14,139 nucleotides of DNA from an uncultured Flavobacteriales bacterium (GTDB taxonomy: Bacteria > Bacteroidota > Bacteroidia > Flavobacteriales_D > Sanyastnellaceae). The DNA is taken from contig CALKUW010000337.1 in the NCBI GenBank assembly GCA_937996585.1, forward strand, positions 1 through 14,139. The letters run 5' to 3'. A program made the translations under genes and the position numbers. Under the pieces are notes generated by a model that did not search any database, was not told where the DNA came from, and worked only from the letters and a program-made list of their open reading frames with translations. How positions within the stretch are numbered: the first letter of the stretch is position 1; every line of letters starts with the position of its first letter. Shown here in pieces: positions 1 through 7,037 of the stretch.

Positions 1-950
1 TCGGTATCCCGCGGGCGATTCGCGAGGGGGTGGCGGGGTGCGGGTGCGGCTGCCGGTGGAGCGCGCGCTGTTCGCCATAGTGGTCAACCGAGCGCTGGCG
101 CCGGCCAGCAAGCTAGCTAGCGACCCACGAGTGGCTGCAGCAGGAGGTGGTCCTGCCGGGGACGGAGGAGGTGGAGCTGCACCACCTGTACCGGGCCATG
201 GATTTTTTGGTGGCGGGGAGCCCTTGCAGCGGGCCATCTACTTCAGCGTGGCGCACCTTTTGCAGCTGGAGGTGGACCTGCTCTTCCTCGACACCCCGAC
301 CACCTCCTTCGAGGTAGACGAGCCGGACGGCGCGGAGGGGCTGCGGCGGCGCAGCGGGGCCTCCACGGATCACCGTCCGGACCTGCCCCAGATGGTGATC
401 GGCCTGGCGGTGACGCGCTCAGGGCTGCCCGTGCGCTGCTGGGTCTTGCCGGGCAACACGGCGGACGTGACGCGGGTGGAGGACGTCAAGCGGGACCTGA
501 TCGCCTGGAAGCTGGCCCGGGTGGTCACGGTGGTGGACCGCGGCTTCGTCTTGGAGGAGAACCTGCGGGTGCTGCAGCGGGCCGGGGGCCACTACATCGC
601 CGGGGAGCGGCTGCGGGCGGGCAAGCCGGGGGGTGGAGGCGGCGCTGTCCCGACCCGGGCGCTATCAGCGGGTGCGGCCGAACCTGGAGGTCCAGGAGAT
701 CGTGGTGGGCACCGGGGAGGCCCGCGAGCGCTACATCCTGGTGCGCAACCCCGAGCAGGCGGAGGGAGACCGCGCCCGGCGGGAGCAGGTCTTAACCCGC
801 ATCCGCGCGGAGCTGCAGGCCAACACGCGCCTGCCCAACGGGCAGCAGGCGAAGGCGATCTGCGCGCTTCGACCGTGCCCACCCCCCTGCCAGGACGAGC
901 TTGCGCCGTCGCAGGCCGGGCAGGAAAAAGGGCGGGCCTGGCCGTTGTGA
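1..950 (+). pseudogene. IS1634-like transposase, frameshifted and truncated
   Basis: Remnant of a DDE transposase of the IS1634 (IS4-like) type. Recognisable blocks, in order, are VERALFAIVVNRALAPASKL (about 56-115), HEWLQQEVVLPGTEEVELHH (frame 3, about 127-186), FSVAHLLQLEVDLLFLDT (from about 242), GLPVRCWVLPGNTADV (about 424-470), VVTVVDRGFV and LVRNPEQAE. No single frame reads through. A 4-base CTAG duplication near 113-120 shifts the frame. The G-run at 215-218 is one base short and shifts it back. The G-run at 628-633 is one base long and shifts it again. Similarity fades after about 870. The 5' end lies outside the window, since frame 3 already reads GIPRAIREGVAG at 3-38. I see no inverted repeats, so the element's ends are unknown. 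The family is recognised by pattern from memory. The broken state is seen directly. Confidence 0.72.
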
Positions 951-963
951 GCCGGTAGCCTCC

Positions 964-1215
964 CTAACAGGTTCTCGCCGGAAGGGCTTCCTGGAGCAGG
1001 CCGCGGATCTCCCGCAGGTCCTCCCGCAGCTCGCCCAAGCGCGCGTCCACCTGGGCAAACCGCGCGTCCACCTGGGCAAACCGGGCGTTCATGTCGGCCC
1101 GCAGGTCATCGATGCGCCGGTGGACGTCGTCGAACCGGCGGTTGTTGTAAACGATCCCGGCAAGCACCGCCAGGACCACGGTTACGACGATGACAGCCAC
1201 CTGGTCCCACGCCAC
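964..1215 (-). CDS. Small hypothetical membrane-anchored coiled-coil protein
   Basis: A reading frame of 83 codons with a possible GTG start at 1215. Residues about 5-24 form one hydrophobic segment (VAVIVVTVVLAVLAGIV), predicted to span the membrane. After it comes a charged heptad-like stretch rich in R, D, A and L, including two exact copies of ARFAQVD, which suggests a coiled coil. No catalytic motif is visible. The frame stays open upstream to 1335, but that extension reads KQAELDAGLRGDGL, a piece of IS3-family OrfA, so the longer start is an accident of fusion. No convincing ribosome binding site precedes the GTG. Proteins of this shape are often left unnamed. It may be real, or a surviving fragment between two dead insertion sequences. 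Confidence 0.4.
   Translation of the reverse strand: MAWDQVAVIVVTVVLAVLAGIVYNNRRFDDVHRRIDDLRADMNARFAQVDARFAQVDARLGELREDLREIRGLLQEALPARTC
1041..1082 (-). repeat. Two perfect tandem copies of a 21-base unit
   Basis: The 21-base unit at 1041-1061 is repeated exactly at 1062-1082. On the minus strand each copy encodes the heptad ARFAQVD inside the small coiled-coil reading frame. Because 21 is a multiple of both 3 and the coiled-coil heptad, gain or loss of a copy would keep frame and register. The two copies are identical at every base, including synonymous positions, so the duplication looks recent. Confidence 0.9.
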
Positions 1216-1289
1216 GGCGTCATGGTAGCCCAGGCCCGTCCGGCCCCGCAACGGCGGACGTTTCAGTATCCGGGTACCGCGGGGGAGGA

Positions 1290-1466
1290 TCAGCCCGTCA
1301 CCGCGCAGGCCTGCGTCCAGCTCCGCCTGCTTCACCCAGGCGCTGAGGGCCCCCAGGCTACATCAAGCTCCCGGGCCATCTGCGCCATCGGCCGGCCCGG
1401 GCTCCGGGCCAGGCGCACCGCTTCCTCCCGAAATTCCCGCGGATACGGAGGTCTGGTCTTCGGCAT
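1290..1466 (-). pseudogene. IS3-family OrfA remnant (HTH_Tnp_1 type), frameshifted
   Basis: From the ATG at 1466 the minus strand reads MPKTRPPYPREFREEAVRLA and continues ARSPGRPMAQMARELDV, the typical start of an IS3-family OrfA helix-turn-helix protein. This frame ends at a stop at 1332-1334 after 44 codons. The expected continuation, SLGALSAWVKQAELDAG and then LRGDGL, is present in the neighbouring frame. A single lost base near 1360 (after ELDV) would explain the break. Beyond DGL the sequence degenerates and no OrfB follows, so the element is a 5' fragment. The family call comes from the sequence pattern and is supported by the inverted-repeat-like end upstream. Confidence 0.7.
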
Positions 1467-1530
1467 GGTGGACTTTCTCGAGTCTCTTGCCTCTCAGTCT
1501 TAGGGTGTCCACGAAATCGGGGCAAGACCA
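1290..1530 (-). mobile_element. Left end of an IS3-family insertion sequence
   Basis: The minus strand from 1530 begins TGGTCTTGCCCCGATTTCG and then TGGACACC (to about 1504), which resembles IS3-family terminal repeats (TG start, CCCC, GTGGACAC). The OrfA start codon lies about 40 bases further in. The right end and OrfB are absent. The tip sits about 30 bases beyond the stop of the RraA-family gene, so insertion spared that coding region. No target duplication can be checked because only one end survives. Confidence 0.6.
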
Positions 1531-1560
1531 GCTTCGCTGCCGCTTTCCAGCTCGCGCGAC

Positions 1561-2247
1561 TCACCAGCCCTCGAGCAGTCCAAGGCTCACCAGCCTCTCC
1601 CTCAGACCCAGGATGTCCACAGTCAGCTCGCCGCAGGCCAGCCGCTGCAGGATCTCCTGCTCCTGGCGCGCCCGACTCTGCGCCGCCTCCAGCACGCGGC
1701 GGGCCTCAGCGCGCTCCACCACTACCACCCCGTCCCGATCCCCCACGACGACGTCGCCAGGGTGCACCCACACCCCTCCAACGCAGACCGGCCTCTTGAC
1801 CCCACTCGGGCTTCTGCTACACTTGCTCGTGGCCCTGATCGAGACGGCTCTAGCGAAGACCGGGAAGCCCCGAGCCTCGATGGCTTCCACGTCCCGCACC
1901 CCGCCGTCGATAACAACGCCGGCGATCCCTCGAGCCTGAGCCGCGGCGGTAAGAACCTCTCCCCAGTAGCCCGCCTCAGTGTACCCGCCCCCATCCACCA
2001 CAAGCACGTCTCCAGGCCCAGCCAGCGCCATGGCAAGGTGAATCATCAGATTATCGCCCGGATGGCACTGCACCGTGAACGCGGGCCCCGCAATCCGCAT
2101 ACCTGGTGTGATCGGTTTGATCGCTGACTCCATGCCGCCTTGCCGCCCCGCAGCCTCATAGACTGTCGCACTTCCCAGCCGCGCCAGAGCTTCAATGAGC
2201 TCCGGCCCCACTCCTCCGCTTTCACTCCGCTTGACTAGTTGATTCAT
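1561..2247 (-). CDS. RraA/HMG-aldolase-family protein (class II retro-aldolase or decarboxylase type)
   Basis: A 228-residue protein, normal length for the RraA-like family (dimethylmenaquinone methyltransferase-like; includes 4-hydroxy-4-methyl-2-oxoglutarate aldolases). The ATG at 2247 has GGAGGG six bases upstream. Seen: SATVYEAAGRQGGM near residues 26-39, the block G96-E97, twenty residues, then R118-D119, and GDVVVGDRDGVVVV near 164-177. In characterised HMG aldolases the motif is D-x20-R-D, with Arg contacting the substrate carboxylate and Asp helping to place the divalent metal. Here Glu97 takes the first Asp position. The loop at about 135-153 is diverged (SIRATSK, then a basic Ser-rich stretch). 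In this operon a retro-aldol role, splitting a 2-keto-3-deoxy or 4-hydroxy-2-oxo acid into pyruvate and an aldehyde or oxoacid, is inferred. Decarboxylation or a non-enzymatic RraA-like role is possible. It is the last gene of the cluster, separated from the enolase gene upstream by 721 bases. Confidence 0.88.
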   Translation of the reverse strand: MNQLVKRSESGGVGPELIEALARLGSATVYEAAGRQGGMESAIKPITPGMRIAGPAFTVQCHPGDNLMIHLAMALAGPGDVLVVDGGGYTEAGYWGEVLTAAAQARGIAGVVIDGGVRDVEAIEARGFPVFARAVSIRATSKCSRSPSGVKRPVCVGGVWVHPGDVVVGDRDGVVVVERAEARRVLEAAQSRARQEQEILQRLACGELTVDILGLRERLVSLGLLEGW

Positions 2248-2438
2248 GAGACGCCCTCCGCCTCGCGTTGTTTTCCCTGCCGCGACTCCTTCTGGAACAA
2301 CGGCGTTGCGGCGAGGCTCCGCTGAACTTCCCTGGCCCGCCCCATGACCTGCGGCACCTGTGCTCCTTGCTGAAGCTCCGTTACTCCAGTAACCGCGCCT
2401 CGCCTCTGCCGCCACTCCACTACGCTGCTGAAGTACAC
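2244..2438 (-). other. Unassigned 64-codon reading frame coupled to the RraA gene (ATGA overlap)
   Basis: From a GTG at 2438 the minus strand encodes 64 residues, including GVTELQQGAQVPQVMGRAR and a hydrophilic tail. Its TGA shares bases with the start codon of the RraA-family gene (ATGA), a geometry common in coupled operon genes. I do not recognise the product, and codon choice is unremarkable. Upstream, the same frame continues back as PHETVPVYFSSVVEWRQ. A different frame before it has a protein-like stretch, KEVSELSPELYLRALSG (about 2533-2483). A decayed gene of perhaps 150-200 codons would fit. Equally, it may be a chance frame in GC-rich DNA. Confidence 0.25.
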
Positions 2439-2968
2439 GGGTACCGTCTCGTGAGGTCCACCACAATGCGGAGTCGCGCCTGCCGGAAAGCGCGCGCAGG
2501 TACAGCTCTGGCGACAGCTCCGAGACCTCCTTCGTGCGCCCGAACAAGGGAAGGATCCGGCTCTGGAACCGCTTTCGCTCCTGGCCCACCCCGACGGCTA
2601 TACTCCCACCCACCCCCATCACCCGGACTGGCGCGAGCCCCGCCAGCACCGCTCCCTCCTCCGGCCCGCCGGTCTATCCCCGAGGTCCCCTGAGGCCAGC
2701 TTGCAGCTGCCCCGAACATAGCGCCGCGCAACAGGCCGACGTCAGCACAGCCTGCCACCTTTCGCTCTCACGCGCTTCCCAGTTCCACGCACGTCTCCGC
2801 CGCTGGCACCCCGAAAGCCTACCTGCAACCGATCTCCAGCCTCCGCCCGACCGCGCCTCGCAGGCAGTACCTAAGACACCCCTCCCCGACTTCGCCGCGC
2901 GCAGCCCTCGGTACTCCAGCCCACCTCCCACCCACTCGAGCCCTCACCACCCAGCCCCAACCCAGCTC
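2248..2968. other. 721-base gap inside the operon, no confident gene
   Basis: The largest non-coding stretch between two functional genes here, in a cluster where most junctions are under 60 bases. Long frames exist on both strands, but none shows a family signature. Minus-strand fragments with some protein-like character lie at about 2640-2250. The part next to the enolase gene (2920-2963) is strongly C-rich on the plus strand and forms a G-quadruplex motif on the minus strand. I see no promoter matching the sigma70 consensus and no hairpin with a T-tract. Confidence 0.5.
2920..2963 (-). promoter_or_regulatory. G-quadruplex-type motif just after the enolase stop codon
   Basis: On the minus strand, which is the RNA sense, seven runs of three or four G occur at plus positions 2961-2963, 2955-2958, 2950-2952, 2941-2943, 2931-2933, 2927-2929 and 2920-2922. 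The loops are 2, 2, 6, 7, 1 and 4 bases. Any four consecutive runs satisfy the usual G3+N1-7 pattern. The motif begins five bases past the stop codon of the second enolase-superfamily gene, so it would fold in the mRNA between that gene and the RraA gene. Folding and function are inferred; the runs are seen. Confidence 0.6.
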
Positions 2969-4093
2969 TCACTCGACTGTAAACCCCCGCACCTTTTCCC
3001 AATCCACCTCCATCCCCAGCCCTGGACGCTGCGGGACACTCAGGTAACCTGCGCTCGGTCTGGGGAAGGACTCTGTGAAGATGTCCATCAGCGGGTTTTC
3101 GATGAACATGGCTTCGTACGCGCCTAAATTGGGCGTCGCCGCCGCAAAGTGCAACGCCGCAAGGTGACAAATTCCTCCCGAAAAACCCGTATGCGGCGCC
3201 ACGCTGAGGTGATACGCATCCGCCAGGGCGCTTACCTTTCTCGCTCCCGTAAAGCCGCCCACCCGGGCAATGTCCGGTTGCAGGACATCCACAGCCCTTC
3301 GCGCGATAAGATCTCGGAACCCGAAGATACCGAACTCAGACTCCCCACACGCAATGGGAACGCGCAGGGCACGCCGCACTCGCGCGTACCCCTCCAAATC
3401 GTCCGGCGGAACAGGCTCCTCGAACCAGGCCACGTCGGCTTCCTCCAAATGCTTTCCAACCCGCACCGCCGTCGCCGCATCGTATGCTCCGTTGGCGTCC
3501 ACCATGATCTCAACCTCCGAGCCTACAGCTTCCCGGATCGCTCGTACCGTAGCCACGTCCATTCGTAGCCCGCCCTGCTCCGGAGGCCTACCGATCTTCA
3601 CCTTCAGAGCCGTGTGACCCCGTTCTATCTGTTCCCGGGCCTGTGCGACCATCTCCCCCACGCCAGCAAAGTAAATAGACGAAGCATAGCATCGAACGCG
3701 ATCCCGGCCGCATCCTCCCAGCAGCTTGAAAACCGGCATGCCCACAGCCTTGCCCAGCACATCCCAAATCGCGATATCCACACCGCTAATGGCCTCCACG
3801 AGAAAGCCGCGCGAGTGGCCCCACCGCCGCAACTGCCCCAACATCTCCTGCCACAGCCCTTCTGCGTCCCATGGATCTTTTCCGATCACCAGCGGCGCCA
3901 GCAGCTCCTCCACGATTCTCTTCGTCACCTGAGGGCCCTTTCGCACAATACACTCCCCTACCCCGGTGATCCCTGTGTCAGTGCTGATCTCCACCACGGT
4001 GGCATAAAAACTCGGGAAAGCACCGATCCCGAAGTGGAGGGGGCGCGCCACGGATGCTGCAAGCCCTGTAGCTCTCACAGAAACGATCCGCAT
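2969..4093 (-). CDS. Mandelate racemase/muconate lactonizing enzyme family protein, probable acid-sugar dehydratase (second copy)
   Basis: A 374-residue enolase-superfamily enzyme with an N-terminal capping domain (about 1-125) and a TIM barrel. Catalytic residues fit the mandelate racemase group: K164-x-K166 (ALKVKIG), metal ligands D199 (VDANGAY), E225/E226 (WFEEP) and E251 (CGESE), the D274-H301 dyad (LQPDI and VAPH), and a Glu near 327. In this group the Lys or the His-Asp pair removes the alpha proton and the other acid drives beta-elimination, so acid-sugar dehydration to a 2-keto-3-deoxy acid is the expected chemistry. Racemisation or epimerisation cannot be excluded. The ATG at 4093 has AGGAGG upstream, and the gene follows the aldehyde dehydrogenase by 15 bases. 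The loop after H301 is six residues longer than in the other copy (a GFSGGI-like insertion), suggesting a different substrate. Confidence 0.93.
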   Translation of the reverse strand: MRIVSVRATGLAASVARPLHFGIGAFPSFYATVVEISTDTGITGVGECIVRKGPQVTKRIVEELLAPLVIGKDPWDAEGLWQEMLGQLRRWGHSRGFLVEAISGVDIAIWDVLGKAVGMPVFKLLGGCGRDRVRCYASSIYFAGVGEMVAQAREQIERGHTALKVKIGRPPEQGGLRMDVATVRAIREAVGSEVEIMVDANGAYDAATAVRVGKHLEEADVAWFEEPVPPDDLEGYARVRRALRVPIACGESEFGIFGFRDLIARRAVDVLQPDIARVGGFTGARKVSALADAYHLSVAPHTGFSGGICHLAALHFAAATPNLGAYEAMFIENPLMDIFTESFPRPSAGYLSVPQRPGLGMEVDWEKVRGFTVE

Positions 4094-4108
4094 GCTCTTC
4101 CACTCCTC

Positions 4109-5563
4109 CTACTGGACCTGCATGGCCACGCTCTTGATTCGAGTGTAGAACTGTAGTCCTGGAAGCCCCTGTTCTTTAAAGGGCGATCCAGACTCCTTAA
4201 ATCCCCCAAACGGAACGTGCACGTCCCATCCCACCGTAGGCAGGTTCACTGAAACGCAACCGACTTCCACCCGGCTGGCAAAGGCATGCGCAGTTGCTAA
4301 ACTCCGAGTGCAGATTCCCGCCGACAGCCCATAGCGCGTACCGTTTACCAGGGCAATGGCCTCATCAAGGTCTGCCGCCGGCAGGAGCGCCAGCACGGGC
4401 CCGAAAATCTCCTCCTGGGCCACAAACGATGTGGGATCTACCCGATCCAGAACCGTGGGGGCTACAAAGTAGCCCCGGTCGTACGGCTCCCCGGTCAAAC
4501 GGCGCCCACCCGACAGGAGCTCCGCTCCCTCTGCCACCGCTCGCTCCACACCCTCCAGGACCTTCCGGAGCTGGTCCTCGCTCACCACGGGGCCCATCGT
4601 CGAGGCCGGATCCAGCCCCGGGCCCACCCGGATGTGCCTGACACGCTCTACCAATTTCGCCCTGAACGCCTCTAGAACAGACGTCTCTACGATAACCCGG
4701 CTCGTGGCGGTACACCGCTGGCCCGCCTGCCCAAATCCGCCAGCCACAGCCAGGTCCACGGCAAGATCAAGATCCGCGTCCGACATTACCACGAGCGCGT
4801 TCTTCCCACCCATCTCTGTTTGGACCCTGACGTTGCGGCTTGCCGCTCGCCGAGCGATCTCCATACCGACCTGGGTGGAGCCCGTGAACGTAATCCCCGC
4901 CACCGCAGGATGCTCCAGTAGAACCTTCTCCGCCTCCGAGGAGGGGCCGACTACTAGGTTCACCACACCCTTGGGAATCCCAGCCTCATCCAGGGCTCGA
5001 ACCAGCTGCCAAGCCGACAGAGGCGTCAGGGAGGCCGGCTTGAGAACTACGGTGTTCCCACTAACCAGAGCCGGCGCCAGCTTCCGCGCCGGAGTCAGCA
5101 CAGGGTCGTTCCAGGGCGTGATCGCCACCACCACGCCGATAGGCTCTCGCACAGTATACGCAAATACCCCCTGACGACCGTCCGGGAGGTGATCCCCGAC
5201 GGGAAGCCGACCGAGAGCGCCGTAGTACTGGAAAAAGTCTGCGGCCCGAGACACCTCCCCCCGAGCCTCCTGGAGAGTCTTGCCCATCTCCCGTACTAGA
5301 TCTCGGGCGATGTCCTCTGCCCGCTCCCGGATACGTTCCGCAGCCCGTAGTAGGATCGCACCCCGCGCCACAGGGCTCAGTGTCCGCCACCCCTGCAAAG
5401 CAGTCGCCGCCGCTTCCACTGCCTCTCTCATCTCCCCCGCACTCAAGGCTGGGAATACGGCCACCGTTTCAGACGTATCCGCGGGGTTAATGTCCGGCAG
5501 CTCCCCAAGCTGGCCCCTAGCCCGCCACTCCCCACCCACCAAAACCTCGAAGCGCTCTGCCAT
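4109..5563 (-). CDS. Aldehyde dehydrogenase, resembles 2-oxoglutarate semialdehyde dehydrogenase
   Basis: A 484-residue NAD(P)-dependent aldehyde dehydrogenase, typical family length. Seen: N152 in TPWND, K175 in VVLKPAS, the glycine motif FTGSTQVG (226-233), general base E250 in TEMGGKN, nucleophile C284 in GQRCTATSR, and E385 in EEIFGP. The GQRCTATSR block and the overall pattern recall 2,5-dioxovalerate (2-oxoglutarate semialdehyde) dehydrogenases of sugar-acid and hydroxyproline catabolism. That substrate is an inference, and a C2 or C3 semialdehyde is possible. The ATG at 5563 is chosen because AGGAGG lies nine bases upstream; the frame is open to a TTG at 5584, but that start would overlap the ribosome binding site. 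It sits between livF and the second enolase gene, consistent with disposal of an aldehyde intermediate in the cytoplasm. Confidence 0.93.
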   Translation of the reverse strand: MAERFEVLVGGEWRARGQLGELPDINPADTSETVAVFPALSAGEMREAVEAAATALQGWRTLSPVARGAILLRAAERIRERAEDIARDLVREMGKTLQEARGEVSRAADFFQYYGALGRLPVGDHLPDGRQGVFAYTVREPIGVVVAITPWNDPVLTPARKLAPALVSGNTVVLKPASLTPLSAWQLVRALDEAGIPKGVVNLVVGPSSEAEKVLLEHPAVAGITFTGSTQVGMEIARRAASRNVRVQTEMGGKNALVVMSDADLDLAVDLAVAGGFGQAGQRCTATSRVIVETSVLEAFRAKLVERVRHIRVGPGLDPASTMGPVVSEDQLRKVLEGVERAVAEGAELLSGGRRLTGEPYDRGYFVAPTVLDRVDPTSFVAQEEIFGPVLALLPAADLDEAIALVNGTRYGLSAGICTRSLATAHAFASRVEVGCVSVNLPTVGWDVHVPFGGFKESGSPFKEQGLPGLQFYTRIKSVAMQVQ

Positions 5564-5585
5564 ACGCCTCCACCTCCTCTGCAAC

Positions 5586-5609
5586 CCTACTCACCTACTT
5601 ACCTACTTA
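5586..5609 (-). repeat. Three tandem 8-base units between livF and the aldehyde dehydrogenase gene
   Basis: The plus strand has CCTACTCA, CCTACTTA, CCTACTTA in a row. On the minus strand this reads TAAGTAGG, TAAGTAGG, TGAGTAGG. Because the period is 8, its stop triplets (TAA, TAG, TGA) fall in all three frames within 24 bases, upstream of the aldehyde dehydrogenase ribosome binding site and just before the livF stop in plus coordinates. Each unit also carries a weak Shine-Dalgarno-like GTAGG. Confidence 0.8.
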
Positions 5610-5619
5610 CGACTGCATC

Positions 5620-6330
5620 CTAGACGCCCAGGTAAGCCTCCCGCAGGCGAGGCGACCCAAGGAGTTCCAAACCGGAGCCCTCCATTACAACCCGTCCCGT
5701 CTCCAAAACGTACGCCCGGTTCGCCAGGCTCAGCGCCTGGACGATGTTCTGCTCCGCTAGCAGCAGCGACACTCCCTGAACCGAGATTTGCTGCAGTCCG
5801 CTGAACACATCCTCCACCAAGCGCGGGCTCAGACCGAGCGAAGGCTCATCTAACATCAGCAGCCGCGGCCGCAGCATCAAACCCCGTCCGATCGCCAGCA
5901 TCTGCTGCTCTCCACCTGAAAGTGTGCCAGCCAGCTGGCGCCGCCTCTCCTTAAGACGCGGGAAAAGGGCGTACACCCGTTCCAGACTCTCGGCCCGCGC
6001 CCGCCGCGCCGCCTCCACCCACGCTCCCAGCATCAGGTTCTCCTCCACCGTCATCTCCGGGAAGAGCCTCCGGCCCTCGGGTACGTGCGCGATCCCCAGC
6101 GACGCAAGGTGGAAAGGGGGCATCCGCGTAAGATCCCTCCCCTCGAACCACACGCTCCCCGCCAGAACCCGCACCATCCCGGACACCGCCCGCAACAGCG
6201 TCGACTTCCCTGCTCCGTTCGCTCCCACCAACGCGACGCACTCCCCCTCGCGTACCTCAAGAGAAATCCCGTGCAAGACCCGCACTTCCCCGTAACCCGC
6301 CTCAAGTCCCTCAATGCGCAGCATCACCAT
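5620..6330 (-). CDS. livF: LIV/HAAT-type ABC transporter ATP-binding protein LivF
   Basis: A 236-residue ATPase of the LivF type, one of two that power the importer at the cytoplasmic face. Seen: Walker A GANGAGKST (36-44), signature LSGGEQQ (137-143), Walker B LLMLDEP (157-163), and Gln instead of His in the switch region (LLAEQN), which is usual in LivF. It overlaps the livG end by 20 bases. The ATG at 6330 and a second ATG at 6324 share the AGGGG-type ribosome binding site inside livG; the spacing to 6324 is slightly better, so the first two residues are uncertain. No change from the family norm is seen. Its place between importer and catabolic genes shows the transporter belongs to this pathway. 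Confidence 0.95.
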   Translation of the reverse strand: MVMLRIEGLEAGYGEVRVLHGISLEVREGECVALVGANGAGKSTLLRAVSGMVRVLAGSVWFEGRDLTRMPPFHLASLGIAHVPEGRRLFPEMTVEENLMLGAWVEAARRARAESLERVYALFPRLKERRRQLAGTLSGGEQQMLAIGRGLMLRPRLLMLDEPSLGLSPRLVEDVFSGLQQISVQGVSLLLAEQNIVQALSLANRAYVLETGRVVMEGSGLELLGSPRLREAYLGV

Positions 6331-7036
6331 ATCCCCTACCTAGGTACGCCTCAATCACCTTCGGGTCCTCGGCAACTTCCTGCGGAGATCCCTCCGCGAT
6401 CTTTCTCCCGTAGTCCAGCACAATCACCCGACTGCACAGTCGCATGATGGCTCGCATCTGGTGCTCCACCACTACCAGCGTCACCCCCCGCCTAACCACC
6501 TTTCGTAGGAGCTCCAGCGACTCGTCCACCTCCCGCGGCGAAAGACCGGCCAGCGTTTCGTCAAGCAACAGGAGTCGCGGCCCCGTCGCCAGCGCCCTTG
6601 CCAGCTCCAGCCGGCGCTGCTCCGCCGTGGGCAGATTCTTCGCAAGCGCCCCCCGGTCACCGGATAGTCCCACCGTTTCCAGCGCATTCAGCGCTATCTC
6701 CCGTGCCTCCCGCGGATCCGCTGTCCTGCAGAAGGCGCCAATCAGCACGTTCTCCATCACTGTAACGTCCCGGAAAGGCTGCATCACCTGGAACGTCCGG
6801 GCGATCCCTAGCCGACAGATCTCATGCGGCGCCCGCCCCGTGATATCCACCCCGCAAAACCGGATCCGTCCAGACGTGGGCCGGTAGATGCCAGTGATCA
6901 GGTTGAAAGTCGTAGTCTTCCCCGAGCCGTTCGGCCCGATGATCCCCACGATCTCGCCCTCTGCCACCCGGAAGGTCAAGTCATCCACCGCCACCAACCC
7001 CCCGAAGCGCTTTGTCAGCCCCTCCGCTTCCAGCAT
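6311..7036 (-). CDS. livG: LIV/HAAT-type ABC transporter ATP-binding protein LivG
   Basis: A 241-residue ATPase, partner of LivF. Seen: Walker A GPNGSGKTT (34-42), Walker B LLLLDE (155-160) followed by TLAGLSP, and the switch histidine H192 in EHQM. The ABC signature reads LPTAEQRR (135-142) and lacks the usual Ser-Gly-Gly; LivG-type proteins often show relaxed signatures here, and LivF supplies a canonical one. The FQVMQPFRDVTVMENV block is typical of LivG. The ATG at 7036 starts one base after the livM stop, so the two are translationally coupled, and its end overlaps livF. LivG and LivF presumably form the heterodimeric motor. Confidence 0.95.
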   Translation of the reverse strand: MLEAEGLTKRFGGLVAVDDLTFRVAEGEIVGIIGPNGSGKTTTFNLITGIYRPTSGRIRFCGVDITGRAPHEICRLGIARTFQVMQPFRDVTVMENVLIGAFCRTADPREAREIALNALETVGLSGDRGALAKNLPTAEQRRLELARALATGPRLLLLDETLAGLSPREVDESLELLRKVVRRGVTLVVVEHQMRAIMRLCSRVIVLDYGRKIAEGSPQEVAEDPKVIEAYLGRGYGDAAH

Positions 7037-7037
7037 G

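Noticed and set aside
2248..2649. N-terminal extension of the RraA-family protein to 362 residues
   Set aside because: The family is about 200-230 residues, the ATG at 2247 has a good GGAGGG site, and the upstream 134 residues are low-complexity and unlike the family.
2534..3127. Proline-rich plus-strand reading frame across the operon gap
   Set aside because: It runs opposite to the enolase gene and owes its composition to the C-rich strand; no family signature or ribosome binding site is visible.
6445..6450. LivG judged inactive because its ABC signature lacks Ser-Gly-Gly
   Set aside because: Relaxed signatures are frequent in LivG-type subunits, Walker A, Walker B and the switch His are intact, and LivF carries a canonical signature.
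6444..6887. Plus-strand reading frames opposite livG, livF and the other operon genes
   Set aside because: They are antisense shadows produced by GC-rich codons of the real minus-strand genes and show no independent motifs.
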